DNA from: Methanoregula sp.
GTDB lineage: Archaea > Halobacteriota > Methanomicrobia > Methanomicrobiales > Methanospirillaceae
DNA: 64,000 bases
Direction: 5' to 3'
Assembly: GCA_003141335.1 (NCBI GenBank)
Contig: PLLR01000022.1
Span: 13,244 to 77,243 of the forward strand
This document shows, one piece after another, positions 17,143 through 26,695 of the stretch. Both the position numbers and the translations under genes were made by a program. How positions within the stretch are numbered: the stretch's first letter is position 1; each line of letters begins with the position of its first letter. The notes below the pieces were generated by a model. It saw only the letters and a program-made list of their open reading frames with translations. It was not told where the DNA came from and did no database searches.

Positions 17143-18078
17143 ATGCAGTATTATACCGATACTGAATGGGGACTTGATATCGGGCAGGTCAATATGGCTG
17201 TGGAATCGGCATTCGCTGATCATGGACGGGGACTTGTCCAGATGCCCCCCAAAGTATACATCACGCTGCCCGACGGTGATTTCAGGACGATGCCGGCGTA
17301 CCTTCCCTCACTGTCCATTGCGGGTGTGAAAATTGTGAATGTCCATCCCAACAATACAAAAAAAGGACTTCCAACGGTGATGGCCCTTACCATAATCCTT
17401 GATATTGAGAGCGGTCAGCCCATTGCTGTGATCAATGCAACACAACTTACGGATATGCGGACGGGTGCAGCGGGTGCTGTCGCCGGCAAATACCTGTCTG
17501 CCAAAAAAGAGATTATCCTTGGGGTTATTGGTACGGGCAGGCAGGCACAAGCCCAGGTTACGGCGATCTCGCGGGAACTGAAGATCCGGCAGGTAAAGAT
17601 CTGGAGCCGTAATCCTGAACATATCCGGAAATTTGCTGACCGGTTTATGGAATTTCCCTGCCGTGCCTCTTCCCTGGAAAACGCCTGCGATTGCGACGTC
17701 CTCGTTACCACGACCCCCTCAAGAAGCCCCCTTGTCAGGAGTGAATGGATCCATGAAGGGACCCACATCAATGCCATAGGAGCGGATGCCCCCGGAAAAG
17801 AGGAACTTGATCCTGCCCTGATCCTGCGTGCCCAGGTCTTTGTTGATGATCCTGCCCAGGCAATCCATTCAGGTGAAATTAACGTACCGATAAGCCAGGG
17901 CATTTACCGTGCAACGGACATTGCCGGAACTCTTGGTGAAGTGGTGATTGGAAAGAAAAAAAGGGCCGGTCCAGACACCATCACTATCTTTGACTCTACC
18001 GGGCTTGCCATCCAGGACCTTGCGATTGCCAGGATAGCAATGAAGCACGGGAAAACGATTGATCTCCCGTTTCCCTAA
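17143..18078 (+). CDS. Ornithine cyclodeaminase / archaeal alanine dehydrogenase family protein
   Basis: 311 residues of the ornithine cyclodeaminase/mu-crystallin fold. The substrate-binding part has MPPKVYITLPDGDFRTMPAYLP and GVKIVNVHPNN. The Rossmann segment is IILGVIGTGRQAQAQVTAI, followed by VLVTTTPSRSPLV and INAIGADAPGKEELD. Family members either convert ornithine to proline or act as NAD-dependent alanine dehydrogenases (the Archaeoglobus enzyme is the model for the latter). Sequence alone does not decide the substrate. It is convergent with the radical SAM gene, with a gap of 12 bp. Confidence 0.87.
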   Translation: MQYYTDTEWGLDIGQVNMAVESAFADHGRGLVQMPPKVYITLPDGDFRTMPAYLPSLSIAGVKIVNVHPNNTKKGLPTVMALTIILDIESGQPIAVINATQLTDMRTGAAGAVAGKYLSAKKEIILGVIGTGRQAQAQVTAISRELKIRQVKIWSRNPEHIRKFADRFMEFPCRASSLENACDCDVLVTTTPSRSPLVRSEWIHEGTHINAIGADAPGKEELDPALILRAQVFVDDPAQAIHSGEINVPISQGIYRATDIAGTLGEVVIGKKKRAGPDTITIFDSTGLAIQDLAIARIAMKHGKTIDLPFP

Positions 18079-18090
18079 AAAAAAGAGCAA

Positions 18091-19557
18091 TTATTCTTTT
18101 GATTGCGCGTATTTCTTCCAGACCTGTTCACGATAGACAGGGCCGCTGTTGTAGGTGCAGAAGGGAATGAGTTTTCCGTCAGGAGTTGCATAGTGGATGC
18201 AGCACCGCTGGACACGGTCAAGATCATAATTATACCGGTCCATGAAATGCATGGTACCGATAAAAAGTGCATTCCAGTGGAATTCCCTGAGCGCTTCAAA
18301 GTTCTGCCCGATGAGCGTCTTTCCGATAATCTTCCAGAACTCGGTCGTGTTCCCCTGCTCGCCATTCTTCACGGAATCGTGCATGTTTTTGACACCTTCC
18401 AGCAGTGCCGTATATTTATTGATGGTGCCGCCTTTCCTGAGTTTCTCTGCCATCTGTTCGATCGATTCAAAGAATTTCTCTACATCCACCATCCGGTTTA
18501 CCGGAATAACAGACCCATCATTCTGGACAAAGACGTAGGTAGCTGCACCGCAGTGCGGGTGGGCGGTGAACCTGACCTGGGGCCGCCCGGTATAGGCCTC
18601 TACAAGATCGGAGAAGGGGAGTACACAGGGAACCGGGTAGAAATCATCCTTTCTTAAGACTCCCTGCATCTGTTCTTCAATATCTGCCAGCACATCCGGA
18701 ATCGTGATGCGCGATTTTTTGACATCATCATCAGTCGCTGCACCGGTAAAGGCGATCGGCTGGAAGTTAACACCCCTGATCACCGAGATATTTTTTACGG
18801 CAAACCTGATGATATCGCCCAGCTCGTTATCATTCTTCCCCAGAATTACGGTCGGGACCAGCACGACGCCAAGACGGACATTTTTGAGATTCTCGATCGC
18901 TTTCTCATGGAATTTTAAATACGGGTTGGTTGCCATGCTGACGCCATCAAAGTGGAGGTAGACGATACTGAGTCCTGAATCTTTGAGCTGCTGGGCATAG
19001 CCGGGTTCGTTTGCGATCCGGATGCCGTTGGATGCAATCTGCACCTGGGGAAAGCCCATTGATTTTGCTTTTTTGATGATCTCCACCAGATCTTCCCGCA
19101 TCGTGGGTTCGCCACCGGAGAATTGTACAGCGGGAGCAGGGACGGGTTTTTCATCCCTGAGAACGGTCATCATCCTGACAATATCCTCAAAATCCGGTTC
19201 GTACACAAATCCGCACGCACGGGCATTGGCAAAACAGAAATCGCAGTCAAGATTGCATCGGTTCGTGAGATCGATATTGGCAAGCAGGGTCTGCGAATGG
19301 TGATTGTTGCACAACCCACAGGAAGACGGGCAGCTTTCGGGGGGAGCAATATTCTGGGGATTTGCAATACCGGTGCCTATTGCACCGTAGTGTTCGAACC
19401 GGTGATACAATGCCGGATCTGACCAGTAGAGGTTATGGAATTTTCCGTGCCGGGGGCACGTACTGTTCAGCCAGATCTTTCCCTCTTCTTCCACGATATC
19501 CGCATCAATTGCGGAATTACATGTGGGGCAAAGACTCCGAGTTTTTTTAATCAGCAT
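18091..19557 (-). CDS. tes: Radical SAM protein of the tetraether synthase (Tes) / MJ0619 family
   Basis: 488 residues. A zinc-ribbon-like N-terminus (SLCPTCNSAIDA...CPRHGKFHNLYWSD) and a Cys cluster (CPSSCGLCNNH) precede the radical SAM motif TNRCNLDCDFCFANA. FSGGEPTMREDL and a C-terminal domain follow. ANARACGFVYEP is typical of the family whose members were first proposed to methylate pterin precursors (MJ0619) and later shown to join archaeol chains into tetraethers (Tes). The start at 19557 is chosen because GGGTGG lies 6-7 nt upstream; the track uses TTG 19578. It is divergent from carS, a lipid gene, which supports the Tes reading. Paralogues exist, so the substrate is an inference. 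Confidence 0.78.
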   Translation of the reverse strand: MLIKKTRSLCPTCNSAIDADIVEEEGKIWLNSTCPRHGKFHNLYWSDPALYHRFEHYGAIGTGIANPQNIAPPESCPSSCGLCNNHHSQTLLANIDLTNRCNLDCDFCFANARACGFVYEPDFEDIVRMMTVLRDEKPVPAPAVQFSGGEPTMREDLVEIIKKAKSMGFPQVQIASNGIRIANEPGYAQQLKDSGLSIVYLHFDGVSMATNPYLKFHEKAIENLKNVRLGVVLVPTVILGKNDNELGDIIRFAVKNISVIRGVNFQPIAFTGAATDDDVKKSRITIPDVLADIEEQMQGVLRKDDFYPVPCVLPFSDLVEAYTGRPQVRFTAHPHCGAATYVFVQNDGSVIPVNRMVDVEKFFESIEQMAEKLRKGGTINKYTALLEGVKNMHDSVKNGEQGNTTEFWKIIGKTLIGQNFEALREFHWNALFIGTMHFMDRYNYDLDRVQRCCIHYATPDGKLIPFCTYNSGPVYREQVWKKYAQSKE

Positions 19558-19640
19558 TGATGTCCACCCGTTGCACAATTGTTCAGATTTATCTCATTTA
19601 GAGTAACCTTAATGTTTGTGCCTGCTCTTTATTACAGGTA

Positions 19641-20204
19641 TTGGAGTGCTACAGTATTAGTGTTGATTTTTTCCTGCTGCTATTGCTTTCCGCGGTCTGG
19701 ATAATGCTCCCAGCATATCTCCCCAACCCGGTTGCTGCGCTCTTCGGAGGAGGCACCCCCATTGACCTGAGGAGGAATTTCTCTGACGGAAAGCGGGTAT
19801 TTGGCGATGGCAAAACATTCCGTGGGCTTTGTATGGGAATTTTGGCCGGCATCGGGATTGGGTTAGTGCAGATCTGGATTTCGGGCACGTACGGACTGGA
19901 GTACCTGCCCCGTCATACGTACCTGTCGATTATGCTGCTTGCAATCGGTGCACTTCTCGGGGATTTGTGCAAGAGCTTCTTTAAGCGGAGATTCGGGAAA
20001 GAACGGGGGACAAAATGGCCAGTCGCCGATCAGTATGATCTTGTGGCAGGAGCATTGATCCTCCTGCTGGTCGTTGATCCGTCATGGCTTTTTGCAAACA
20101 TGACCCTCCCGGCTTTCATTCTCATCCTGGTCCTCACTCCGGTCCTTCACCGGGCGGTAAATATTATTGGTTATTATATGGGTGTCAAGGAGGTTCCCTG
20201 GTGA
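19641..20204 (+). CDS. carS: CDP-archaeol synthase
   Basis: 187 residues, integral membrane protein with about five hydrophobic segments. The family signatures are LPAYLPNPVAALFGGGTPIDLRRNFSDGKRVFGDGKTFRG and LGDLCKSFFKRRFGKERGTKWPVADQYDLVAGAL. CarS activates unsaturated archaetidic acid with CTP, ahead of polar head-group addition. The start is an unusual TTG (19641) with only a weak aggta before it. The stop overlaps the pyrE GTG (GTGA). Its 5' neighbour on the other strand is the Tes-like gene, and the two share the upstream region 19558-19640. Confidence 0.92.
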   Translation: MECYSISVDFFLLLLLSAVWIMLPAYLPNPVAALFGGGTPIDLRRNFSDGKRVFGDGKTFRGLCMGILAGIGIGLVQIWISGTYGLEYLPRHTYLSIMLLAIGALLGDLCKSFFKRRFGKERGTKWPVADQYDLVAGALILLLVVDPSWLFANMTLPAFILILVLTPVLHRAVNIIGYYMGVKEVPW

Positions 20205-20710
20205 ACACTATTGCAGACCTGCTCCTCAGGCATAAGGCAATCGAATTTGGCGAATTCACACTCGCCTCTGGCAAAAAGAGCCCGTACTACATTGATGTAA
20301 AATCCGCCGTAACCAACCCGGATCTCCTCGTGGCCATTGCATCGGCAATTGCACACACACACACATTCGATGTGGTCGCCGGTGTTGCTGTTGGCGGTAT
20401 CCCTCTTGCTGTCGCAACCTCAATCATTACAAAAAAGCCCTATGCGATCATACGGGCTGCAGAAAAGAGCCATGGGAAAAAAGACGTCATCATCGGTACG
20501 GTTAAAGACACCGATGTCTTACTTGTTGAAGATGTTACAACCTCCGGAGGATCGGCGCTCTACGGAATTGGTGCCCTTCGGGCTGCGGGTGCACGGGCGG
20601 ATCGTGTTGTTACGGTTGTTGACCGCGAGCAGGGCGCAGGAGAGATGCTCAGGCAACAGGGCGTGCGCCTTCTCCCGCTGGTAAAAGTCAGCGAGATCTT
20701 ACAAGAGTAA
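20201..20710 (+). CDS. pyrE: Orotate phosphoribosyltransferase
   Basis: 169 residues from the GTG at 20201. [19 protein letters not shown] is the OPRTase N-terminal signature and [15 protein letters not shown] the PRPP-binding loop. [12 protein letters not shown] and AEKSHGKKD complete the active site. The enzyme makes OMP from orotate and PRPP. The track ORF starts at 20084 inside carS. The GTG at 20201 has a strong aaggaggt 7-8 nt upstream and overlaps the carS stop by 4 bp, so translation is coupled. Confidence 0.95.
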   Translation: MNTIADLLLRHKAIEFGEFTLASGKKSPYYIDVKSAVTNPDLLVAIASAIAHTHTFDVVAGVAVGGIPLAVATSIITKKPYAIIRAAEKSHGKKDVIIGTVKDTDVLLVEDVTTSGGSALYGIGALRAAGARADRVVTVVDREQGAGEMLRQQGVRLLPLVKVSEILQE

Positions 20711-20745
20711 ACCATTTTTATTGTTTAGCGCAAGAGTACCTGGAT

Positions 20746-22032
20746 ATGAAAATTCTCGTTGTGGGCGGGGGAGGAAGGGAACATGCAATAGCCCGTGCAC
20801 TTGCCCGCAACAGTGAAACTGAAATTTTTTCCGTGATGGCAAAACAAAATCCCGGGATCTCCCGGATTGCGAAAGGAGTCAGGTTCTGCAGGGAGACCGA
20901 TATACCCCGGATTATGTCGTATGCACAGGAAACCGGTGTTGAATATGCCTTTATTGGTCCTGAAGCGCCGCTTGAAGCAGGGATCGTGGATCAGCTCGAA
21001 TCTGCAGGTATCGATTGTGTGGGGCCCACGCGTGCAGCAGCCCGGATAGAGACGGATAAGGCGTTCTGCCGCGGGATGATGGATCAGCACAATATTGACG
21101 GATGCCCGAAATACCGTGTCTTTCACACACCAGCCGATGCGATCTCGTTCATCAATGACCATGACGGGGATCTCGCAATAAAACCGATCGGGCTTACCGG
21201 GGGGAAAGGAGTGCGGATCATGGGCGAGCAGGTTGACCGGGCAGGGGCGATCGCGTATGTGAAATCTTTGAGCGGCGGCGTTGTACTTGAAGAGCGCCTT
21301 ATCGGTGAGGAGTTTACCCTGCAGGCGTTTGTTGATGGTATTCGCCTGGTCCCCATGCCGCTTGTACAGGATCATAAACGTGCGTTTGACGGGGATCTCG
21401 GGCCAAACACCGGGGGCATGGGCTCCTATTCGATGCCCGATCATATGCTTCCCTTTGTCTCAAAAGGTGACTATAAAAAAGCGCTTGCGATTATGCATTC
21501 CACCGTTGCTGCCCTGGAAAGAACCGGACACCCCTACAAGGGGATACTGTATGGCCAGTTCATGAATACCGCAAAAGGTCCAAAAGTCATCGAATTTAAT
21601 GCCCGGTTTGGCGATCCGGAGGCAATGAATGTGCTCTCCCTGCTCAAATCCGATCTTTCTGATATCGTTGTTAACATCACCAGAGGATCACTTTCTGCTG
21701 CAAACGTAGCCTTTGACCAGAAAGCAACCGTATGTAAATATATTGTACCTGAAGGGTATCCGGATTCTGCAGCTGCCGGGGATCCGATAATGATTGGCAC
21801 TCATACCGGGGCACTCCTCTATTATGCGAATGTTGAGGAACGGGGGGGTAAACTCTCCACCCTGAGCTCACGGACTCTTGCATTTGTTGGCATTGGCCCA
21901 ACTCTTGAAGAGGCAGAAAAGAGTGCGGAACTATCGGCATCTGCAGTCAAAGGCCGCGTGCGCTACCGGCGCGATATTGGAACCAAAGCACTGCTTGACC
22001 GGCGTATTGCCCATATGAAGGAGTTACGATGA
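20746..22032 (+). CDS. purD: Phosphoribosylamine-glycine ligase
   Basis: 428 residues. The N-terminus [20 protein letters not shown] and the ATP-grasp motifs ([49 protein letters not shown]) identify GAR synthetase, the second step of purine synthesis. It overlaps argF by 4 bp (ATGA), an unusual purine-arginine pairing. Confidence 0.96.
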   Translation: MKILVVGGGGREHAIARALARNSETEIFSVMAKQNPGISRIAKGVRFCRETDIPRIMSYAQETGVEYAFIGPEAPLEAGIVDQLESAGIDCVGPTRAAARIETDKAFCRGMMDQHNIDGCPKYRVFHTPADAISFINDHDGDLAIKPIGLTGGKGVRIMGEQVDRAGAIAYVKSLSGGVVLEERLIGEEFTLQAFVDGIRLVPMPLVQDHKRAFDGDLGPNTGGMGSYSMPDHMLPFVSKGDYKKALAIMHSTVAALERTGHPYKGILYGQFMNTAKGPKVIEFNARFGDPEAMNVLSLLKSDLSDIVVNITRGSLSAANVAFDQKATVCKYIVPEGYPDSAAAGDPIMIGTHTGALLYYANVEERGGKLSTLSSRTLAFVGIGPTLEEAEKSAELSASAVKGRVRYRRDIGTKALLDRRIAHMKELR

Positions 22033-22940
22033 AGAAGGATTTTCTGTCGATTCTCGATATCAGCAAAGGTGAGCTTGAGCAGATCCTGTGCGAAGCAGGA
22101 CAGCTCAAAACGCTGAAAAAAGAGGGTAAAGTTCACGATGTCCTGCGCGGTAAAAACCTTGCCATGATCTTTGAGAAGTCATCCACCAGGACGCACATCT
22201 CGTTTGAAGTGGGCATGAACGAGCTGGGGGGTCATGCCCTTTTTTTAAATGCCCGCGACATGCAGATCTGGCGGGGTGAAGAGATCCGCGATACTGCACG
22301 GGCAGCTTCCCGGTATGTCTCCGGCCTGATGATCCGTGCCTATAAACACAGTACCATCGAGGAATTTGCACGTCACGCCACGATTCCGGTCATCAACGGG
22401 CTTTCCGATCTCGAGCATCCCTGCCAGCTGCTCGCCGACATCATGACCATACAGGAGCATTTCGGCTCGACCCGCGAACTTCGGGTGGCCTGGGTCGGGG
22501 ACGGGAACAATGTCTGTAATTCGCTGATCCTCTCCACCGTCCTCACCGGGATGAACGTGACGGTTGCAACGCCTAGAGGGTATGAACCGGCAGAGGAGAT
22601 CGTGAAGAAAGCACACGCCATTGGCGGGAAAGTAACCCTTGTCAGGAAGCCGGAACAAGCCGTGAAGGATGCGGATATTATCGTTACTGACACATGGATC
22701 TCCATGGGCGATGATGCTGAACGTGAAGAGCGTATGAGGGTGTTTCGCGACTACACAGTTGATGCAACGCTTATGCGGCATGCCTCTCCTGATGCACGGG
22801 TGCTCCACTGTCTCCCGGCACACCGCGGCCAGGAGATCGCCGATGAAGTGATGGAAGGGGGCCAGAGCCTTGTCTGGGATGAAGCGGAAAACCGGCTCCA
22901 TGCACAAAAAGCACTGCTGGTGCGGATGCTGAAAAAATAA
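22029..22940 (+). CDS. argF: Ornithine carbamoyltransferase
   Basis: 303 residues. It has the carbamoyl-phosphate motif [20 protein letters not shown], the [12 protein letters not shown] motif, and the ornithine-binding DTWISMGD and [11 protein letters not shown]. It makes citrulline from ornithine and carbamoyl phosphate, the latter supplied by CarAB (27-31.5 kb). The product goes to ArgG (25.3 kb). It ends in a convergent A/T-rich stretch shared with the marker 14 operon. Confidence 0.96.
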   Translation: MKKDFLSILDISKGELEQILCEAGQLKTLKKEGKVHDVLRGKNLAMIFEKSSTRTHISFEVGMNELGGHALFLNARDMQIWRGEEIRDTARAASRYVSGLMIRAYKHSTIEEFARHATIPVINGLSDLEHPCQLLADIMTIQEHFGSTRELRVAWVGDGNNVCNSLILSTVLTGMNVTVATPRGYEPAEEIVKKAHAIGGKVTLVRKPEQAVKDADIIVTDTWISMGDDAEREERMRVFRDYTVDATLMRHASPDARVLHCLPAHRGQEIADEVMEGGQSLVWDEAENRLHAQKALLVRMLKK

Positions 22941-22976
22941 AAAAAATAAAAAAAAAGATTTTTTTTAAAGAGATTA
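22941..22976. terminator. A/T-rich convergent termination zone
   Basis: aaaaaataaaaaaaaagattttttttaaag lies between the converging ends of argF (+) and the 79-residue gene (-). It offers a T8 run on the plus strand and T6/T9 runs on the minus strand, in line with archaeal U-tract termination in both directions. Confidence 0.45.
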
Positions 22977-23216
22977 TTACTTATCGGTAACGAATGCGGT
23001 TAACTGGTCACGCATATATGTTTCAACTTTCTGCATTATCTCAAGTTTACCACGGAATGCAAGGAGATCCCGTTCATCCCCTTCCATATTGGCAAATTTG
23101 ATCTTCTCTCTTCTATCAACGACTGTTACCTCGAATTTTTTCGAGATATCCAAAATTATTTTCTGGGGGACACCCGGGGGGATAATGATATCATATAACG
23201 GTTCTTCATCTGGCAT
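22977..23216 (-). CDS. Small conserved protein paired with methanogenesis marker 14, function unknown
   Basis: 79 residues. EEPLYDIIIPPGVPQKIILDISKKFEVTVVDRREKIKFANMEGDERDLLAFRGKLEIMQKVETYMRDQL is a soluble alpha/beta sequence with no Cys and no known catalytic motif. It lies 15 bp after the marker 14 gene on the same strand and is probably translated from the same message. The pattern fits a small methanogen-specific partner protein, but I cannot name the family. Confidence 0.7.
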   Translation of the reverse strand: MPDEEPLYDIIIPPGVPQKIILDISKKFEVTVVDRREKIKFANMEGDERDLLAFRGKLEIMQKVETYMRDQLTAFVTDK

Positions 23217-23231
23217 ATTCTTTCACCTTGT

Positions 23232-24731
23232 TCATTTACCTATCTTGATCCGCCGGCTCATAATACATGGGCCCCCGCGGACGCCCCCAATCGGATTTTT
23301 GGGTTTACCAAGTGAGTTCATGCAGCGTCCCATCAGTGCTGCGCCCCTGCCAAGCCCGTCATCAACAAAAACAAGATGGTCAACAGGGTCATCAAAGAGG
23401 TTGCGCTCGATAATTCCCTCAAGAATATAATCGGGTTTTCGCCCCGAGATTGCCGCCCGGCCGGTAAACCCGATCGACGAATTCCTCGGGACGAGGTTCT
23501 CTCCGACAGCAACATCGATCAGGCGGAGTGCCATCTTTACGCAGACACGATCGACAACTTCATTAAGAGTAGCAAGATTGTATTTTTTATGGATTTCTGC
23601 ACCTATTGCAACCAGTTCATGCAGCTGATCACTGTTCACCCCACAGTCACACCCGATCATTGCGATGCCGGATTCTTTGGCGAGCCGTGCATTGACCGGC
23701 ACACGCCCGAACCGGTCGCGTTCCGGCGGTACGATCCGGATATCAATATGCTTGTGGCATCGTTCGACATAATCATCTACAACCTTGCGGTTCCCTCCGC
23801 TGAATAATCCCCCGGTCACGCTGTGTTCACCGAAGATATCCAGTGCGGTTCCTGTCCGCTCATGCACAAGGCCGGTTCCCCTGACAAGTGCATCGGGGAT
23901 CGCACCGGCAAGCCCGCAGAAATTCCCGACGGTTTTTGCAAACGGGTTTGGGCTGTCAGGTTGCACATCACTCGTTATCCTTCCGTCAAGTGTGGTTCCG
24001 AAATCAACGGAGATGCACGGGTTACGAAAATCAACCGGTGTCCATTTTGCCCCCTCCTTGATTCCCGCCATCGCGAGCTCTCCTTCCATTTCGTTCGCGA
24101 CCATTTCGACCCCGGTTGAACCAACGGGAGGAATCACACCGGCAACCGCACCGACAAACACAACTTTGTCGGCAAAGCTGAACGGCTGGAGTTTTTGTGA
24201 CTGGTTTTCCTTTGACATCGGGGGAGTCATCTTACGGGGAGGTACTCCTGCGATCAGGCATCCGTTTGCAAGCGCAATGACAAAATCCCCAATCTGGTCT
24301 GGGGACTCCATCTCGGCAACGACTCCTGTGCTGCGGACAACAAAATCAAGATCTTTTATCACATCCAGACGAGCATCTTTGTGGCACTGGAGCAGGGTAT
24401 CCCTGACAAGCTCGGTGACTGATTCCCGGGTAAGTTCTGTCCCGTCAAGTGTTGCACCAAATATGGTTTCCCCGGGTTTTGGAGGGCGGATGTCCCGGCT
24501 CATACTTACTGTTTTATGTATCACATAGGACATCCCGGTTTCAAGATTCACACCAGTCAGGATACATTTGGTGGTAGTATTCCCCATCTCTACGGACGCA
24601 ACAATAAAATAGGGCTTGTTTTTATATTCAGGGACCTGCATTCCCGGGCCATGGGCAATCTGTGGGGGTGGGGGACTTTCAACAATATGCGGTTTTGGTT
24701 TAATAAAGCGGGAAAAAAAACTGGCGCACAT
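23232..24731 (-). CDS. Methanogenesis marker protein 14 (DUF2114), ASKHA-like
   Basis: About 499 residues. Two nucleotide-binding-type segments are seen, YFIVASVEMGNTTTKCILTG and CISVDFGTTLDGRIT, with GCDCGVNSDQLHELVAIGAEI and VFVDDGLGRGAALMGRCMNSLGKPKNPIGGVRGGPC. This is the marker 14 family, restricted to methanogens and similar to ASKHA-type activators of corrinoid proteins. The role is unknown; activation of a corrinoid or nickel enzyme is a reasonable guess. The track starts at TTG 24755. The ATG at 24731 is chosen because an ATAT-type TATA box lies at about 24764-24772, too close to the TTG. Either start is possible. Confidence 0.82.
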   Translation of the reverse strand: MCASFFSRFIKPKPHIVESPPPPQIAHGPGMQVPEYKNKPYFIVASVEMGNTTTKCILTGVNLETGMSYVIHKTVSMSRDIRPPKPGETIFGATLDGTELTRESVTELVRDTLLQCHKDARLDVIKDLDFVVRSTGVVAEMESPDQIGDFVIALANGCLIAGVPPRKMTPPMSKENQSQKLQPFSFADKVVFVGAVAGVIPPVGSTGVEMVANEMEGELAMAGIKEGAKWTPVDFRNPCISVDFGTTLDGRITSDVQPDSPNPFAKTVGNFCGLAGAIPDALVRGTGLVHERTGTALDIFGEHSVTGGLFSGGNRKVVDDYVERCHKHIDIRIVPPERDRFGRVPVNARLAKESGIAMIGCDCGVNSDQLHELVAIGAEIHKKYNLATLNEVVDRVCVKMALRLIDVAVGENLVPRNSSIGFTGRAAISGRKPDYILEGIIERNLFDDPVDHLVFVDDGLGRGAALMGRCMNSLGKPKNPIGGVRGGPCIMSRRIKIGK

Positions 24732-24886
24732 TAGTATCCGTTTCTTTATTGTCAATCCATATAAGTTTCTATTTTCCTCTCAATCCATGACGAGGATAAT
24801 TTTCCATCAACACAAAATATAAGCATATAAAGAATCTATGAAGGTCTATGGCACAATTTGCCTGTATGGTAGAATGAGGTGAAAAA

Positions 24887-25291
24887 ATGGTCAAACTTAC
24901 TCCGGAAATGAAAGAAGTATTTGCCAAGCAAAAAGTATTTGCTGCTGCAACTGCCTCAAAGAATGCTATCCCGAATGTCGCGCCGGTAGCAACCGTCCAG
25001 CTTATTGCTGACGATACCATCTGGATTGGAGACAATTATATGGTAAAGACGCTCTCAAATGTCAAGGAAAATCCCCACATGGCCCTCTATATCTGGGATC
25101 CGGAAAAGAGGCGCTGTTTCCAGATCAAAGGGACGGTAACGGTAAAGACCAGTGGTCCGGAGTATGAAAAGATTAAAGCGCAGATCAAGGAAAAAGGAGC
25201 ACACTATCCAGCAAAAGGGCTTCTCATTCTTTCAATCAAGGAAGTATTCGAATGCACCCCGGGTCAGAATGCCGGGAAAAAGATAGAATAA
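24887..25291 (+). CDS. Pyridoxamine 5'-phosphate oxidase-like FMN-binding protein
   Basis: 134 residues. MKEVFAKQKVFAAATASKNAIPNVAPVATVQLIADDTIWIGDNYMVKTLSNVKENPHMALYIW is the split-barrel flavin-binding pattern of the PNPOx-like family (methanogen and sulfate-reducer members bind FMN). The partner is unknown. The upstream region is shared with the divergent marker 14 operon. gaggtgaaaaATG gives a strong ribosome site. Confidence 0.85.
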   Translation: MVKLTPEMKEVFAKQKVFAAATASKNAIPNVAPVATVQLIADDTIWIGDNYMVKTLSNVKENPHMALYIWDPEKRRCFQIKGTVTVKTSGPEYEKIKAQIKEKGAHYPAKGLLILSIKEVFECTPGQNAGKKIE

Positions 25292-25314
25292 AATTAATTT
25301 TTTTGGAGATATTT

Positions 25315-26517
25315 TTACTTTTTTGAGGTTTTTTTGTTTTTCAGGGTATGTACAAGTCGCGCCTGTAACCCGAAATAATGGGAGACACCAATCGCGTGGC
25401 ACTGATCAATGGATGTACTGTCAAACGATACAAGATCACTGGAATAAATTGCATCAGGAGAACTCCTGCCAAGCACCCGGACATTGCCCTTGTAGAGCTC
25501 AAGATCCACGCTCCCGTTCACCCGCTCCTGTGTTGTGTTGATGAAGGCATTCAGGGCGGCATAAAGCGGTTCGTAGACAAGTCCTTTATAGGCAAGTTCA
25601 GACCATTTGTCATCCACCATCCGCTTAAAGGCAAGTTCCTGCCGGGTCAGCACAAGCCCCTCGAGATCCCGGTGTGCCAGGAGAATAACCGTTGCTGCAG
25701 GGTGCTCGTAATTCTCCCGTGCCTTGAGCCCAAGTATACGGTCTTCAATCATATCATTGCGGCCGATCCCGTGTTTTCCGGCCCGTTCGTTCAGATTCTG
25801 GATTAATTCGTAACCTGCGAGTTTCTTCCCGTTCAGGGCAACAGGAGTACCGGCTTTAAATTCAAGCCTGAGTTTTTCCGGTGTATCGGGAGCTTTTTGT
25901 GCCGGTACCGTCCACAGATAGATCTCTTCGGGGGGGTGATAGGCAGGATCTTCAAGCAGTCCGCCTTCAATGCTCCGGCTCCAGCAGTTCTCATCCATGC
26001 TCCAGGGCTTGTCCTTTTTTACCGGTACCGGAATGTTATGCTGCCGGGCATACTCGATCTCCCAGTCACGGGTCAGGTTCAGTTCGCGTATGGGTGCAAC
26101 AACCTCCAGGCCGGCACCGCGGATAATTACATCGAACCTGAGCTGGTCGTTGCCTTTACCCGTGCACCCGTGTCCGATCGCCGTTGCGCCCTCCTTGTGT
26201 GCAACCTTCACTACTTCCTCAGCAATGAGGGGGCGGGCAAGGGAAGTGCCCATCGGGTATCCCTCATAGGATCCATTCGCCCGGATGGCCGGGAAGATAT
26301 GCTCGTTTACAAATTTTTCCCGGGCATCGATCGTGTAATGACGGTCCGCAAGTTTTTTTCCTTTTTTAGTTGCGATATCGATCTCTTCATCCCGCTGACC
26401 CACGTGGACAGCAACAGTGACGACGCGATCATAATCATACCGTTCCTTTAGGAGCGGGATGCAGATGGAGGTGTCAAGCCCTCCTGAATATGCAAGAACT
26501 ATAGTACCTTTTCCCAT
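25315..26517 (-). CDS. argG: Argininosuccinate synthase
   Basis: 400 residues. The PP-loop is [17 protein letters not shown]. Further marks are [35 protein letters not shown] and [24 protein letters not shown]. It joins citrulline and aspartate using ATP, the step after ArgF. It is convergent with the FMN-protein gene, 23 bp away. Confidence 0.96.
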   Translation of the reverse strand: MGKGTIVLAYSGGLDTSICIPLLKERYDYDRVVTVAVHVGQRDEEIDIATKKGKKLADRHYTIDAREKFVNEHIFPAIRANGSYEGYPMGTSLARPLIAEEVVKVAHKEGATAIGHGCTGKGNDQLRFDVIIRGAGLEVVAPIRELNLTRDWEIEYARQHNIPVPVKKDKPWSMDENCWSRSIEGGLLEDPAYHPPEEIYLWTVPAQKAPDTPEKLRLEFKAGTPVALNGKKLAGYELIQNLNERAGKHGIGRNDMIEDRILGLKARENYEHPAATVILLAHRDLEGLVLTRQELAFKRMVDDKWSELAYKGLVYEPLYAALNAFINTTQERVNGSVDLELYKGNVRVLGRSSPDAIYSSDLVSFDSTSIDQCHAIGVSHYFGLQARLVHTLKNKKTSKK

Positions 26518-26656
26518 GATTGATACTCCACCCGGATAGTAATGGAATACAGGTATGCAGTGTAAGCATATATTTTCGAGGGCAGAAGTTCAGGACACGG
26601 GTGTTACCGGAAGGAGGAGACCTGAATTGGTGTCCAGAAGAACATAAAAAAGGGTT

Positions 26657-26679
26657 GTTCAGGAAGATTAATCCTGAAC
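26657..26679 (-). terminator. Hairpin plus U-tract downstream of the cupredoxin-like lipoprotein gene
   Basis: gttcagga-agattaa-tcctgaac is a perfect 8-bp stem with a 7-nt loop. On the minus strand it lies 16 bp after the stop at 26696 and is followed by AACCCTTTTTTATG, a stem plus T-run. Confidence 0.55.
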
Positions 26680-26695
26680 GATTATTGATTCTGAC

